From: Anopheles merus
Lineage: Eukaryota; Arthropoda; Insecta; Diptera; Culicidae
Length of the DNA stretch: 64,000 nt
Reading direction: 5' to 3'
Assembly: GCF_017562075.2 (NCBI RefSeq)
Contig: NW_024427632.1
Coordinates: 62,001 to 126,000 of the forward strand
Both the position numbers and the translations under genes were made by a program. Shown here piece after piece: positions 13,096-22,162 of this stretch (the stretch's first letter is position 1; each line of letters opens with the position of its first letter). Under the pieces are notes generated by a model. It was given only the letters and a program-made list of their open reading frames with translations. It did no database searches and was not told where the DNA came from.

Positions 13096-14386
13096 GGTAG
13101 CTGGTAGGCCGTTCCTGCTGCTGAAGGGTTGTGTTTTCGCATCTCCTCGGAACGCTATGAAGGATCGACAGCACGGATTGGATTAATGGAAGGTTGCTGG
13201 TAGCTGGTGAGCCGTTCCTGCTGCTGAAGGGCTGTGTTTTCGCATCCCACCGGAACGCTATGAAGGATCGAAAGCACGGTTTGTGTACGTGTTGCGATAA
13301 ATGGAAGGTTGCTGGTAGCTGGTAGGCCGTTCCTGCTGCTGAAGGGTTGTGTTTTCGCATCTCCTCGGAACGCTATGAAGGATCGACAGCACGGATTGGA
13401 TTAATGGAAGGTTGCTGGTAGCTGGTGAGCCGTTCCTGCTGCTGAAGGACTGTGTTTTCGCATCCCACCGGAACGCTATGAAGGATCGAAAGCACGGTTT
13501 GTGTACGTGTTGCGATAAATGGAAGGTTGCTGGTAGCTGGTAGGCCGTTCCTGCTGCTGAAGGGTTGTGTTTTCGCATCCCCCCGGAACGTCATGAAGGA
13601 AAGACAGCACGGATTGGATTAATGGAAGGTTGCTGGTAGCTGGTGAGCCGTTCCTGCTGCTGAAGGGCTGTGTTTTCGCATCCCACCGGAACGCTATGAA
13701 GGATCGAAAGCACGGTTTGTGTACGTGTTGCGATAAATGGAAGGTTGCTGGTAGCTGGTAGGCCGTTCCTGCTGCTGAAGGGTTGTGTTTTCGCATCTCC
13801 TCGGAACGCTATGAAGGATCGACAGCACGGATTGGATTAATGGAAGGTTGCTGGTAGCTGGTGAGCCGTTCCTGCTGCTGAAGGGCTGTGTTTTCGCATC
13901 CCACCGGAACGCTATGAAGGATCGAAAGCACGGTTTGTGTACGTGTTGCGATAAATGGAAGGTTGCTGGTAGCTGGTAGGCCGTTCCTGCTGCTGAAGGG
14001 TTGTGTTTTCGCATCTCCTCGGAACGCTATGAAGGATCGACAGCACGGATTGGATTAATGGAAGGTTGCTGGTAGCTGGTGAGCCGTTCCTGCTGCTGAA
14101 GGACTGTGTTTTCGCATCCCACCGGAACGCTATGAAGGATCGAAAGCACGGTTTGTGTACGTGTTGCGATAAATGGAAGGTTGCTGGTAGCTGGTAGGCC
14201 GTTCCTGCTGCTGAAGGGTTGTGTTTTCGCATCCCCCCGGAACGTCATGAAGGAAAGACAGCACGGATTGGATTAATGGAAGGTTGCTGGTAGCTGGTGA
14301 GCCGTTCCTGCTGCTGAAGGGCTGTGTTTTCGCATCCCACCGGAACGCTATGAAGGATCGAAAGCACGGATTGATGGAAGGTTGCT
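13096..14386 (+). repeat. 654-bp trimer-of-dimers, two copies
   Basis: D3-D4-D5 (13096-13749) and D6-D7-D8 (13750-14386) repeat the same succession of variants. First comes a CTCCTCGG dimer. Next is a CTCCTCGG dimer whose B monomer reads GAAGGACTG. Last is a dimer whose A monomer reads CCCCCCGGAACGTC followed by ATGAAGGAAAG. The diagnostic variants lie 654 bp apart. The second copy is cut short because its last B monomer has a shortened tail. The pattern holds in units 3-10, is partial in unit 2 and is absent in unit 1 and units 11-20. Confidence 0.9.
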
Positions 14387-14445
14387 GGTAGCTGGTAGGT
14401 CGTTCCCGCTGCTGAAGGGCTGTGTTTCCGCATCCCTCCGGAACG
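14289..14445 (+). repeat. Right edge of block: shortened B and terminal partial monomer
   Basis: 14289-14386 has a B core followed by a short tail GATTGATGGAAGG in place of the usual B extension, 98 bp instead of 115. 14387-14445 is a 59-bp partial monomer with the private changes AGGTCGTTCCCG, GTGTTTCCGC and CCCTCCGG; it stops after GGAACG. The block then passes into decayed, monomer-like sequence of the spacer. The edge is the same in L and S units. Confidence 0.82.
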
Positions 14446-14454
14446 CCACGGCTC

Positions 14455-14466
14455 GTGTGTGTGTGT
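14455..14466 (+). repeat. (GT)n microsatellite at block/spacer junction
   Basis: Six GT dinucleotides follow CACGGCTC. Other units: six repeats in units 0-9, an irregular seven in unit 10 (extra G), seven in units 11 and 13, eight in units 12 and 14-20. Its length tracks the L/S division and accounts for the 4-bp spacer difference. Confidence 0.93.
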
Positions 14467-14492
14467 TCGGATTGATGGGGGGCTAAAAGTAA

Positions 14493-14502
14493 AATAAATA
14501 AA
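14493..14502 (+). promoter_or_regulatory. Overlapping AATAAA motifs
   Basis: Two overlapping AATAAA hexamers lie about 50 bp after the end of the subrepeat block. They could act as a polyadenylation signal if the block is transcribed left to right. In AT-rich DNA such hexamers are common by chance. Confidence 0.2.
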
Positions 14503-14715
14503 TCAAGTTGTTAGCAGCACGGCTCGTCTTCTTGTTAAAGAAGCGAATGAGCTAGACCTCAAATGCTGTATGAAAATAATTAAAAGAAAGAAAAGTCCTC
14601 TTGTTCGGATAGATGGGAGGCTTGTCCTCGCCCCTTTTAGGTTGCGATTGGTGGCTACCGTGGCTTCCAGATTTTTGTCCAACGGTTAGCGGTTTATTTT
14701 AGCATTATTTTTATT

Positions 14716-14723
14716 TATATATT
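14716..14723 (+). promoter_or_regulatory. TATA-like tract
   Basis: TATATATT sits within a T-rich stretch in the middle of the first half of the spacer. No initiator or downstream gene supports promoter use. Recorded as a weak candidate only. Confidence 0.12.
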
Positions 14724-14852
14724 TTTGTTTTTATTGAGTTAAACGAAGCCCGGCCGTATTGTCGACGTACGTTGAAATAGTTTTGTTTCTCGAAAGAAAT
14801 TTCCTTCCACGGATCAGCGGTGTTTAGCATTTATTTTATTATCGGCGCGAGG

Positions 14853-14940
14853 TATTTTATTATAGCGGAGTTATTTTATTATAGCGCAGTTATTTTATTA
14901 TAGCGTAGTTATTTTATTATAGCGGAGTTATTTTATTATC
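14853..14940 (+). repeat. 19-bp AT-rich minisatellite (4.6 copies)
   Basis: Four perfect-length copies of TATTTTATTATAGCGNAGT are followed by a partial copy that diverges at TCGGACATG. The N position reads G, C, T, G in successive copies. The sequence just upstream (TTTATTTTATTATCGGCGCG) looks like a diverged extra copy. The same order of variants is kept in the other units, so the minisatellite is not expanding independently. In S units it starts 411 bp into the spacer (for example 46215). Confidence 0.92.
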
Positions 14941-15126
14941 GGACATGTTAGCGGTTTTTGTTGGTGTGCCTAAATTAATTTAAACTGTATTTGTAATATA
15001 ACAGGTAGTTTAGCCTATTCATTAATTGTTTTATACGATTCTCATTGAATTTAGCACAGAGGTTTTAGATTTAGAATATATATTTTTTAATTCAATCTAA
15101 TAGTTAAGTTCGTTTTGAATTTTACT

Positions 15127-15138
15127 TTCGAGCTCGAA
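15127..15138. other. 12-bp perfect palindrome TTCGAGCTCGAA
   Basis: Perfect dyad in duplication copy 1. The equivalent site in copy 2 reads TTCGAGTTCGAA, with the dyad broken by one base. It could be a protein-binding site or chance. Confidence 0.35.
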
Positions 15139-15215
15139 TGGACACTTTGCCAAACTTGTGCAGTGGTTTAAACCGGGCCTCATCGGTTCATCACGGCTTC
15201 CGTCAATTTGTCAAT

Positions 15216-15341
15216 CGCTTTATCCGGATAGCTTCATCCGGAGCGCTTTATCCGGATCTCTTTATCTTGTTCGCTTTATCCGGTTGGCTTCATCCGTGTG
15301 GCTTCATGCGTGTGGCTTCATCCGTGCCGCTTTATCCGGGC
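15216..15341 (+). repeat. 14-bp minisatellite, 9 copies (copy 1)
   Basis: Nine consecutive 14-bp repeats of the form CGCTTTATCCGGNN or GGCTTCATCCGTGT. All keep the period exactly, though several carry substitutions (for example CTTTATCTTGTT in the fourth). Fourteen is not a multiple of three, so the repeat does not encode a peptide repeat in one frame. Confidence 0.93.
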
Positions 15342-15364
15342 ATCTGTCAAACTGCCAAACCGCG

Positions 15365-15640
15365 TTTAGCCTATTCATTAATTGTTTTATACGATTCTCA
15401 TTGAATTTAGCACAGAGGTTTTAGATTTAGAATATATATTTTTTAATTCAATTTTAAAGTTAAGTTCATTTTGAATTTTACTTTCGAGTTCGAATGGACA
15501 CCTTGCCAAACTTGTCAATCGCTTTATCCGGATAGCTACATCCGGAGCGCTTTATCCGGTTGGCTTCATCCGTGTCTTTTCATCCATGTCGCTTCATCCG
15601 TGTCGCTTTATCCGGGCATCTGTCAAACTGCCAAACCGCG
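15365..15640 (+). repeat. Spacer direct duplication, copy 2 (276 bp)
   Basis: Begins with the same TTTAGCCTATTC as copy 1 and ends at the same CCAAACCGCG, so the pair is a clean tandem duplication. Substitutions against copy 1 include GAGTTCGAA for GAGCTCGAA, CACCTTGCC for CACTTTGCC and a changed T/A tract before GTTAAGTTC. The divergence shows the duplication is older than the spread of the units. Confidence 0.9.
15520..15617 (+). repeat. 14-bp minisatellite, 7 copies (copy 2)
   Basis: Seven consecutive repeats of the same 14-bp motif, starting CGCTTTATCCGGAT and ending CGCTTTATCCGGGC as in copy 1. Two internal repeats are missing relative to copy 1, consistent with slippage after the duplication. 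Confidence 0.93.
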
Positions 15641-15655
15641 TTTTCGTGCAAAATG

Positions 15656-15698
15656 AGGCGTGCTTTTGTTGCAAGAAGAAGAAGGAGGCGTGCTTTTG
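15656..15698 (+). repeat. AGGCGTGCTTTTG direct pair
   Basis: The 13-mer occurs at 15656 and 15686, 30 bp apart, separated by a GAAGAAGAAGG purine run. It is a small tandem duplication just after the 14-bp minisatellite. Confidence 0.7.
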
Positions 15699-15705
15699 AG
15701 AATGA

Positions 15706-15750
15706 TAATTATAATTACTTTCTTTCGCGTGGTAATAATAATTATAATTA
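15706..15750. other. Paired 12-bp palindromes TAATTATAATTA
   Basis: Identical perfect palindromes at 15706-15717 and 15739-15750, spaced 33 bp, flanking CTTTCTTTCGCGTGG. Each contains two TAATTA cores of the kind bound by homeodomain proteins. They are kept in all units, but so is the rest of the spacer, so conservation here does not show function. Confidence 0.4.
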
Positions 15751-15790
15751 CATTATATGTGTAGTAATCATCTACTTCGTGTTTTATGTG

Positions 15791-15803
15791 TATTCTTTAC
15801 AGG
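15791..15803 (+). promoter_or_regulatory. 3'-splice-acceptor-like sequence at spacer/block boundary
   Basis: TATTCTTTACAG followed by G ends the spacer exactly where the monomer-like sequence begins. It has a short pyrimidine-rich tract and a CAG/G acceptor form, with AT-rich sequence upstream. If a transcript crosses the spacer, the block could be spliced in as an exon. No matching 5' donor was identified with confidence. Confidence 0.25.
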
Positions 15804-18800
15804 TGGCTGAAGGTAGCTGGTAGCTGATAGATGGAAGCTGGTAGCTGTTAGGCCGTTCCTGCTGCTGAAGGGCTGTGTTTTCGCATCCCACCGGAACGCT
15901 ATGAAGGATCGAAAGCACGGATTGGATTAATGAAAGTTTGCTGGTAGCTGGTTAGCCGTTCCTGCTGCTGAAGGGCTGAGTTTTCGCATCCCACCGGAAC
16001 GCTATGAAGGATCGAAAGCACGGTTTGTGTACGTGTTGCGATAAATGGAAGGTTGCTGGTAGCTGGTAGGCCGTTCCTGCTGCTGAAGGGTTGTGTTTTC
16101 GCATCTCCCCGGAACGCCATGAAGGATCGACAGCACGGATTGGATTAATGGAAGGTTGCTGGTAGCTGGTGAGCCGTTCCTGCTGCTGAAGGGCTGTGTT
16201 TTCGCATCCCACCGGAACGCTATGAAGGATCGAAAGCACGGTTTGTGTACGTGTTGCGATAAATGGAAGGTTGCTGGTAGCTGGTAGGCCGTTCCTGCTG
16301 CTGAAGGGTTGTGTTTTCGCATCTCCTCGGAACGCTATGAAGGATCGACAGCACGGATTGGATTAATGGAAGGTTGCTGGTAGCTGGTGAGCCGTTCCTG
16401 CTGCTGAAGGGCTGTGTTTTCGCATCCCACCGGAACGCTATGAAGGATCGAAAGCACGGTTTGTGTACGTGTTGCGATAAATGGAAGGTTGCTGGTAGCT
16501 GGTAGGCCGTTCCTGCTGCTGAAGGGTTGTGTTTTCGCATCTCCTCGGAACGCTATGAAGGATCGACAGCACGGATTGGATTAATGGAAGGTTGCTGGTA
16601 GCTGGTGAGCCGTTCCTGCTGCTGAAGGACTGTGTTTTCGCATCCCACCGGAACGCTATGAAGGATCGAAAGCACGGTTTGTGTACGTGTTGCGATAAAT
16701 GGAAGGTTGCTGGTAGCTGGTAGGCCGTTCCTGCTGCTGAAGGGTTGTGTTTTCGCATCCCCCCGGAACGTCATGAAGGAAAGACAGCACGGATTGGATT
16801 AATGGAAGGTTGCTGGTAGCTGGTGAGCCGTTCCTGCTGCTGAAGGGCTGTGTTTTCGCATCCCACCGGAACGCTATGAAGGATCGAAAGCACGGTTTGT
16901 GTACGTGTTGCGATAAATGGAAGGTTGCTGGTAGCTGGTAGGCCGTTCCTGCTGCTGAAGGGTTGTGTTTTCGCATCTCCTCGGAACGCTATGAAGGATC
17001 GACAGCACGGATTGGATTAATGGAAGGTTGCTGGTAGCTGGTGAGCCGTTCCTGCTGCTGAAGGGCTGTGTTTTCGCATCCCACCGGAACGCTATGAAGG
17101 ATCGAAAGCACGGTTTGTGTACGTGTTGCGATAAATGGAAGGTTGCTGGTAGCTGGTAGGCCGTTCCTGCTGCTGAAGGGTTGTGTTTTCGCATCTCCTC
17201 GGAACGCTATGAAGGATCGACAGCACGGATTGGATTAATGGAAGGTTGCTGGTAGCTGGTGAGCCGTTCCTGCTGCTGAAGGACTGTGTTTTCGCATCCC
17301 ACCGGAACGCTATGAAGGATCGAAAGCACGGTTTGTGTACGTGTTGCGATAAATGGAAGGTTGCTGGTAGCTGGTAGGCCGTTCCTGCTGCTGAAGGGTT
17401 GTGTTTTCGCATCCCCCCGGAACGTCATGAAGGAAAGACAGCACGGATTGGATTAATGGAAGGTTGCTGGTAGCTGGTGAGCCGTTCCTGCTGCTGAAGG
17501 GCTGTGTTTTCGCATCCCACCGGAACGCTATGAAGGATCGAAAGCACGGATTGATGGAAGGTTGCTGGTAGCTGGTAGGTCGTTCCCGCTGCTGAAGGGC
17601 TGTGTTTCCGCATCCCTCCGGAACGCCACGGCTCGTGTGTGTGTGTTCGGATTGATGGGGGGCTAAAAGTAAAATAAATAAATCAAGTTGTTAGCAGCAC
17701 GGCTCGTCTTCTTGTTAAAGAAGCGAATGAGCTAGACCTCAAATGCTGTATGAAAATAATTAAAAGAAAGAAAAGTCCTCTTGTTCGGATAGATGGGAGG
17801 CTTGTCCTCGCCCCTTTTAGGTTGCGATTGGTGGCTACCGTGGCTTCCAGATTTTTGTCCAACGGTTAGCGGTTTATTTTAGCATTATTTTTATTTATAT
17901 ATTTTTGTTTTTATTGAGTTAAACGAAGCCCGGCCGTATTGTCGACGTACGTTGAAATAGTTTTGTTTCTCGAAAGAAATTTCCTTCCACGGATCAGCGG
18001 TGTTTAGCATTTATTTTATTATCGGCGCGAGGTATTTTATTATAGCGGAGTTATTTTATTATAGCGCAGTTATTTTATTATAGCGTAGTTATTTTATTAT
18101 AGCGGAGTTATTTTATTATCGGACATGTTAGCGGTTTTTGTTGGTGTGCCTAAATTAATTTAAACTGTATTTGTAATATAACAGGTAGTTTAGCCTATTC
18201 ATTAATTGTTTTATACGATTCTCATTGAATTTAGCACAGAGGTTTTAGATTTAGAATATATATTTTTTAATTCAATCTAATAGTTAAGTTCGTTTTGAAT
18301 TTTACTTTCGAGCTCGAATGGACACTTTGCCAAACTTGTGCAGTGGTTTAAACCGGGCCTCATCGGTTCATCACGGCTTCCGTCAATTTGTCAATCGCTT
18401 TATCCGGATAGCTTCATCCGGAGCGCTTTATCCGGATCTCTTTATCTTGTTCGCTTTATCCGGTTGGCTTCATCCGTGTGGCTTCATGCGTGTGGCTTCA
18501 TCCGTGCCGCTTTATCCGGGCATCTGTCAAACTGCCAAACCGCGTTTAGCCTATTCATTAATTGTTTTATACGATTCTCATTGAATTTAGCACAGAGGTT
18601 TTAGATTTAGAATATATATTTTTTAATTCAATTTTAAAGTTAAGTTCATTTTGAATTTTACTTTCGAGTTCGAATGGACACCTTGCCAAACTTGTCAATC
18701 GCTTTATCCGGATAGCTACATCCGGAGCGCTTTATCCGGTTGGCTTCATCCGTGTCTTTTCATCCATGTCGCTTCATCCGTGTCGCTTTATCCGGGCATC

Positions 18801-18982
18801 TGTCAAACTGCCAAACCGCGTTTTCGTGCAAAATGAGGCGTGCTTTTGTTGCAAGAAGAAGAAGGAGGCGTGCTTTTGAGAATGATAATTATAATTACTT
18901 TCTTTCGCGTGGTAATAATAATTATAATTACATTATATGTGTAGTAATCATCTACTTCGTGTTTTATGTGTATTCTTTACAG
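15803..18982 (+). repeat. Unit 5, long type, 3180 bp
   Basis: Block 15803-17625 and spacer 17626-18982. Same length and dimer order as unit 4; I saw no difference from it by eye. Confidence 0.96.
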
Positions 18983-21900
18983 GTGGCTGAAGGTAGCTGG
19001 TAGCTGATAGATGGAAGCTGGTAGCTGTTAGGCCGTTCCTGCTGCTGAAGGGCTGTGTTTTCGCATCCCACCGGAACGCTATGAAGGATCGAAAGCACGG
19101 ATTGGATTAATGAAAGTTTGCTGGTAGCTGGTTAGCCGTTCCTGCTGCTGAAGGGCTGAGTTTTCGCATCCCACCGGAACGCTATGAAGGATCGAAAGCA
19201 CGGTTTGTGTACGTGTTGCGATAAATGGAAGGTTGCTGGTAGCTGGTAGGCCGTTCCTGCTGCTGAAGGGTTGTGTTTTCGCATCTCCCCGGAACGCCAT
19301 GAAGGATCGACAGCACGGATTGGATTAATGGAAGGTTGCTGGTAGCTGGTGAGCCGTTCCTGCTGCTGAAGGGCTGTGTTTTCGCATCCCACCGGAACGC
19401 TATGAAGGATCGAAAGCACGGTTTGTGTACGTGTTGCGATAAATGGAAGGTTGCTGGTAGCTGGTAGGCCGTTCCTGCTGCTGAAGGGTTGTGTTTTCGC
19501 ATCTCCTCGGAACGCTATGAAGGATCGACAGCACGGATTGGATTAATGGAAGGTTGCTGGTAGCTGGTGAGCCGTTCCTGCTGCTGAAGGGCTGTGTTTT
19601 CGCATCCCACCGGAACGCTATGAAGGATCGAAAGCACGGTTTGTGTACGTGTTGCGATAAATGGAAGGTTGCTGGTAGCTGGTAGGCCGTTCCTGCTGCT
19701 GAAGGGTTGTGTTTTCGCATCTCCTCGGAACGCTATGAAGGATCGACAGCACGGATTGGATTAATGGAAGGTTGCTGGTAGCTGGTGAGCCGTTCCTGCT
19801 GCTGAAGGACTGTGTTTTCGCATCCCACCGGAACGCTATGAAGGATCGAAAGCACGGTTTGTGTACGTGTTGCGATAAATGGAAGGTTGCTGGTAGCTGG
19901 TAGGCCGTTCCTGCTGCTGAAGGGTTGTGTTTTCGCATCCCCCCGGAACGTCATGAAGGAAAGACAGCACGGATTGGATTAATGGAAGGTTGCTGGTAGC
20001 TGGTGAGCCGTTCCTGCTGCTGAAGGGCTGTGTTTTCGCATCCCACCGGAACGCTATGAAGGATCGAAAGCACGGTTTGTGTACGTGTTGCGATAAATGG
20101 AAGGTTGCTGGTAGCTGGTAGGCCGTTCCTGCTGCTGAAGGGTTGTGTTTTCGCATCTCCTCGGAACGCTATGAAGGATCGACAGCACGGATTGGATTAA
20201 TGGAAGGTTGCTGGTAGCTGGTGAGCCGTTCCTGCTGCTGAAGGGCTGTGTTTTCGCATCCCACCGGAACGCTATGAAGGATCGAAAGCACGGTTTGTGT
20301 ACGTGTTGCGATAAATGGAAGGTTGCTGGTAGCTGGTAGGCCGTTCCTGCTGCTGAAGGGTTGTGTTTTCGCATCTCCTCGGAACGCTATGAAGGATCGA
20401 CAGCACGGATTGGATTAATGGAAGGTTGCTGGTAGCTGGTGAGCCGTTCCTGCTGCTGAAGGACTGTGTTTTCGCATCCCACCGGAACGCTATGAAGGAT
20501 CGAAAGCACGGTTTGTGTACGTGTTGCGATAAATGGAAGGTTGCTGGTAGCTGGTAGGCCGTTCCTGCTGCTGAAGGGTTGTGTTTTCGCATCCCCCCGG
20601 AACGTCATGAAGGAAAGACAGCACGGATTGGATTAATGGAAGGTTGCTGGTAGCTGGTGAGCCGTTCCTGCTGCTGAAGGGCTGTGTTTTCGCATCCCAC
20701 CGGAACGCTATGAAGGATCGAAAGCACGGATTGATGGAAGGTTGCTGGTAGCTGGTAGGTCGTTCCCGCTGCTGAAGGGCTGTGTTTCCGCATCCCTCCG
20801 GAACGCCACGGCTCGTGTGTGTGTGTTCGGATTGATGGGGGGCTAAAAGTAAAATAAATAAATCAAGTTGTTAGCAGCACGGCTCGTCTTCTTGTTAAAG
20901 AAGCGAATGAGCTAGACCTCAAATGCTGTATGAAAATAATTAAAAGAAAGAAAAGTCCTCTTGTTCGGATAGATGGGAGGCTTGTCCTCGCCCCTTTTAG
21001 GTTGCGATTGGTGGCTACCGTGGCTTCCAGATTTTTGTCCAACGGTTAGCGGTTTATTTTAGCATTATTTTTATTTATATATTTTTGTTTTTATTGAGTT
21101 AAACGAAGCCCGGCCGTATTGTCGACGTACGTTGAAATAGTTTTGTTTCTCGAAAGAAATTTCCTTCCACGGATCAGCGGTGTTTAGCATTTATTTTATT
21201 ATCGGCGCGAGGTATTTTATTATAGCGGAGTTATTTTATTATAGCGCAGTTATTTTATTATAGCGTAGTTATTTTATTATAGCGGAGTTATTTTATTATC
21301 GGACATGTTAGCGGTTTTTGTTGGTGTGCCTAAATTAATTTAAACTGTATTTGTAATATAACAGGTAGTTTAGCCTATTCATTAATTGTTTTATACGATT
21401 CTCATTGAATTTAGCACAGAGGTTTTAGATTTAGAATATATATTTTTTAATTCAATCTAATAGTTAAGTTCGTTTTGAATTTTACTTTCGAGCTCGAATG
21501 GACACTTTGCCAAACTTGTGCAGTGGTTTAAACCGGGCCTCATCGGTTCATCACGGCTTCCGTCAATTTGTCAATCGCTTTATCCGGATAGCTTCATCCG
21601 GAGCGCTTTATCCGGATCTCTTTATCTTGTTCGCTTTATCCGGTTGGCTTCATCCGTGTGGCTTCATGCGTGTGGCTTCATCCGTGCCGCTTTATCCGGG
21701 CATCTGTCAAACTGCCAAACCGCGTTTAGCCTATTCATTAATTGTTTTATACGATTCTCATTGAATTTAGCACAGAGGTTTTAGATTTAGAATATATATT
21801 TTTTAATTCAATTTTAAAGTTAAGTTCATTTTGAATTTTACTTTCGAGTTCGAATGGACACCTTGCCAAACTTGTCAATCGCTTTATCCGGATAGCTACA

Positions 21901-22162
21901 TCCGGAGCGCTTTATCCGGTTGGCTTCATCCGTGTCTTTTCATCCATGTCGCTTCATCCGTGTCGCTTTATCCGGGCATCTGTCAAACTGCCAAACCGCG
22001 TTTTCGTGCAAAATGAGGCGTGCTTTTGTTGCAAGAAGAAGAAGGAGGCGTGCTTTTGAGAATGATAATTATAATTACTTTCTTTCGCGTGGTAATAATA
22101 ATTATAATTACATTATATGTGTAGTAATCATCTACTTCGTGTTTTATGTGTATTCTTTACAG
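18983..22162 (+). repeat. Unit 6, long type, 3180 bp
   Basis: Block 18983-20805 and spacer 20806-22162. Indistinguishable from units 4 and 5 by eye. Confidence 0.96.

Larger units (their letters stand above)
12623..14445 (+). repeat. Subrepeat block of the L reference unit (8 dimers)
   Basis: After a 37-bp degenerate lead-in, alternating monomers A (103 bp) and B (115 bp) give 218-bp dimers. D1 12660-12877, D2 12878-13095, D3 13096-13313, D4 13314-13531, D5 13532-13749, D6 13750-13967, D7 13968-14185. The block ends with the D8 A monomer (14186-14288), a shortened B (14289-14386) and a 59-bp terminal fragment (14387-14445). A and B share a core with GGTAGCTGGT, GCCGTTCCTGCTGCTGAAGG, TTTTCGCATC and GGAACG. 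They differ mainly after CACGG: A continues GATTGGATTAATGG, while B continues TTTGTGTACGTGTTGCGATA and is 12 bp longer. By hand count the dimer is about 53% G+C with 72 G to 43 C on the + strand. Confidence 0.95.
14447..14617 (+). repeat. Decayed monomer-like segment, two partial copies
   Basis: CACGGCTCGT occurs at 14447 and again at 14518, and TTCGGATTGATGGGGGGCT at 14466 is echoed by TTCGGATAGATGGGAGGCTT from 14604. The order (CACGG, then GGATTGATGG) resembles the 3' end of the subrepeat monomer. This may be an old, diverged remnant of the block that was split by insertion. The homology is inferred from short matches only. Confidence 0.4.
15009..15364 (+). repeat. Spacer direct duplication, copy 1 (356 bp)
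   Basis: Runs from TTTAGCCTATTC to CCAAACCGCG and is followed immediately by copy 2. It contains a 52-bp segment absent from copy 2 (from GCAGTGGTTTAAACC to CAATTTGT) and nine 14-bp repeats instead of seven. Together these explain the 80-bp length difference. Two overlapping 88-codon frames lie in and across the end of this copy, in different registers and with no recognisable protein character. Confidence 0.9.
12623..15802 (+). repeat. Unit 4, long type, 3180 bp, used as L reference
   Basis: Block 12623-14445 and spacer 14446-15802. This unit shows the L consensus and its sub-features are annotated individually in this list. For the same feature in other units, keep the offset from the block start or the spacer start; in S units add 4 bp to spacer offsets after the GT tract. 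Confidence 0.97.
14446..15802 (+). repeat. AT-rich spacer of the L reference unit
   Basis: A 1357-bp stretch without subrepeat monomers, the same in every unit apart from the GT tract and occasional single-base changes. In order it holds (GT)6, a decayed monomer-like segment, an AT-rich tract, a 19-bp minisatellite, an unequal direct duplication with 14-bp minisatellites, and an AT-rich 3' segment ending in TTCTTTACAG. Between 14527 and 14852 I see no repeat or gene, apart from a purine run and a TATA-like tract. Confidence 0.93.

Noticed and set aside
15125..15145. RNA polymerase III B-box near TCGAGTTCGAATGG
   Set aside because: Only the GTTCGAAT core matches in copy 2, the last bases differ, copy 1 lacks it, and no convincing A-box or tRNA fold lies upstream.
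15138..15424. Overlapping 88-codon plus-strand frames in the spacer duplication
   Set aside because: The two frames overlap in different registers across a 14-bp minisatellite and copy-2 sequence. Their content is dictated by the repeats, and no start context or protein family is evident.
14446..15802. Transposable element in the spacer
   Set aside because: No terminal inverted repeats, long terminal repeats, target-site duplication, poly(A) end or transposase/reverse-transcriptase frame could be recognised.
15560..15823. 87-codon plus-strand frame with an arginine-rich stretch and a hydrophobic end
   Set aside because: The arginine run comes from the AAGAAGAAGG purine tract and the hydrophobic end from the AT-rich palindrome region. 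It runs into the subrepeat block and stops there, so it is probably chance.
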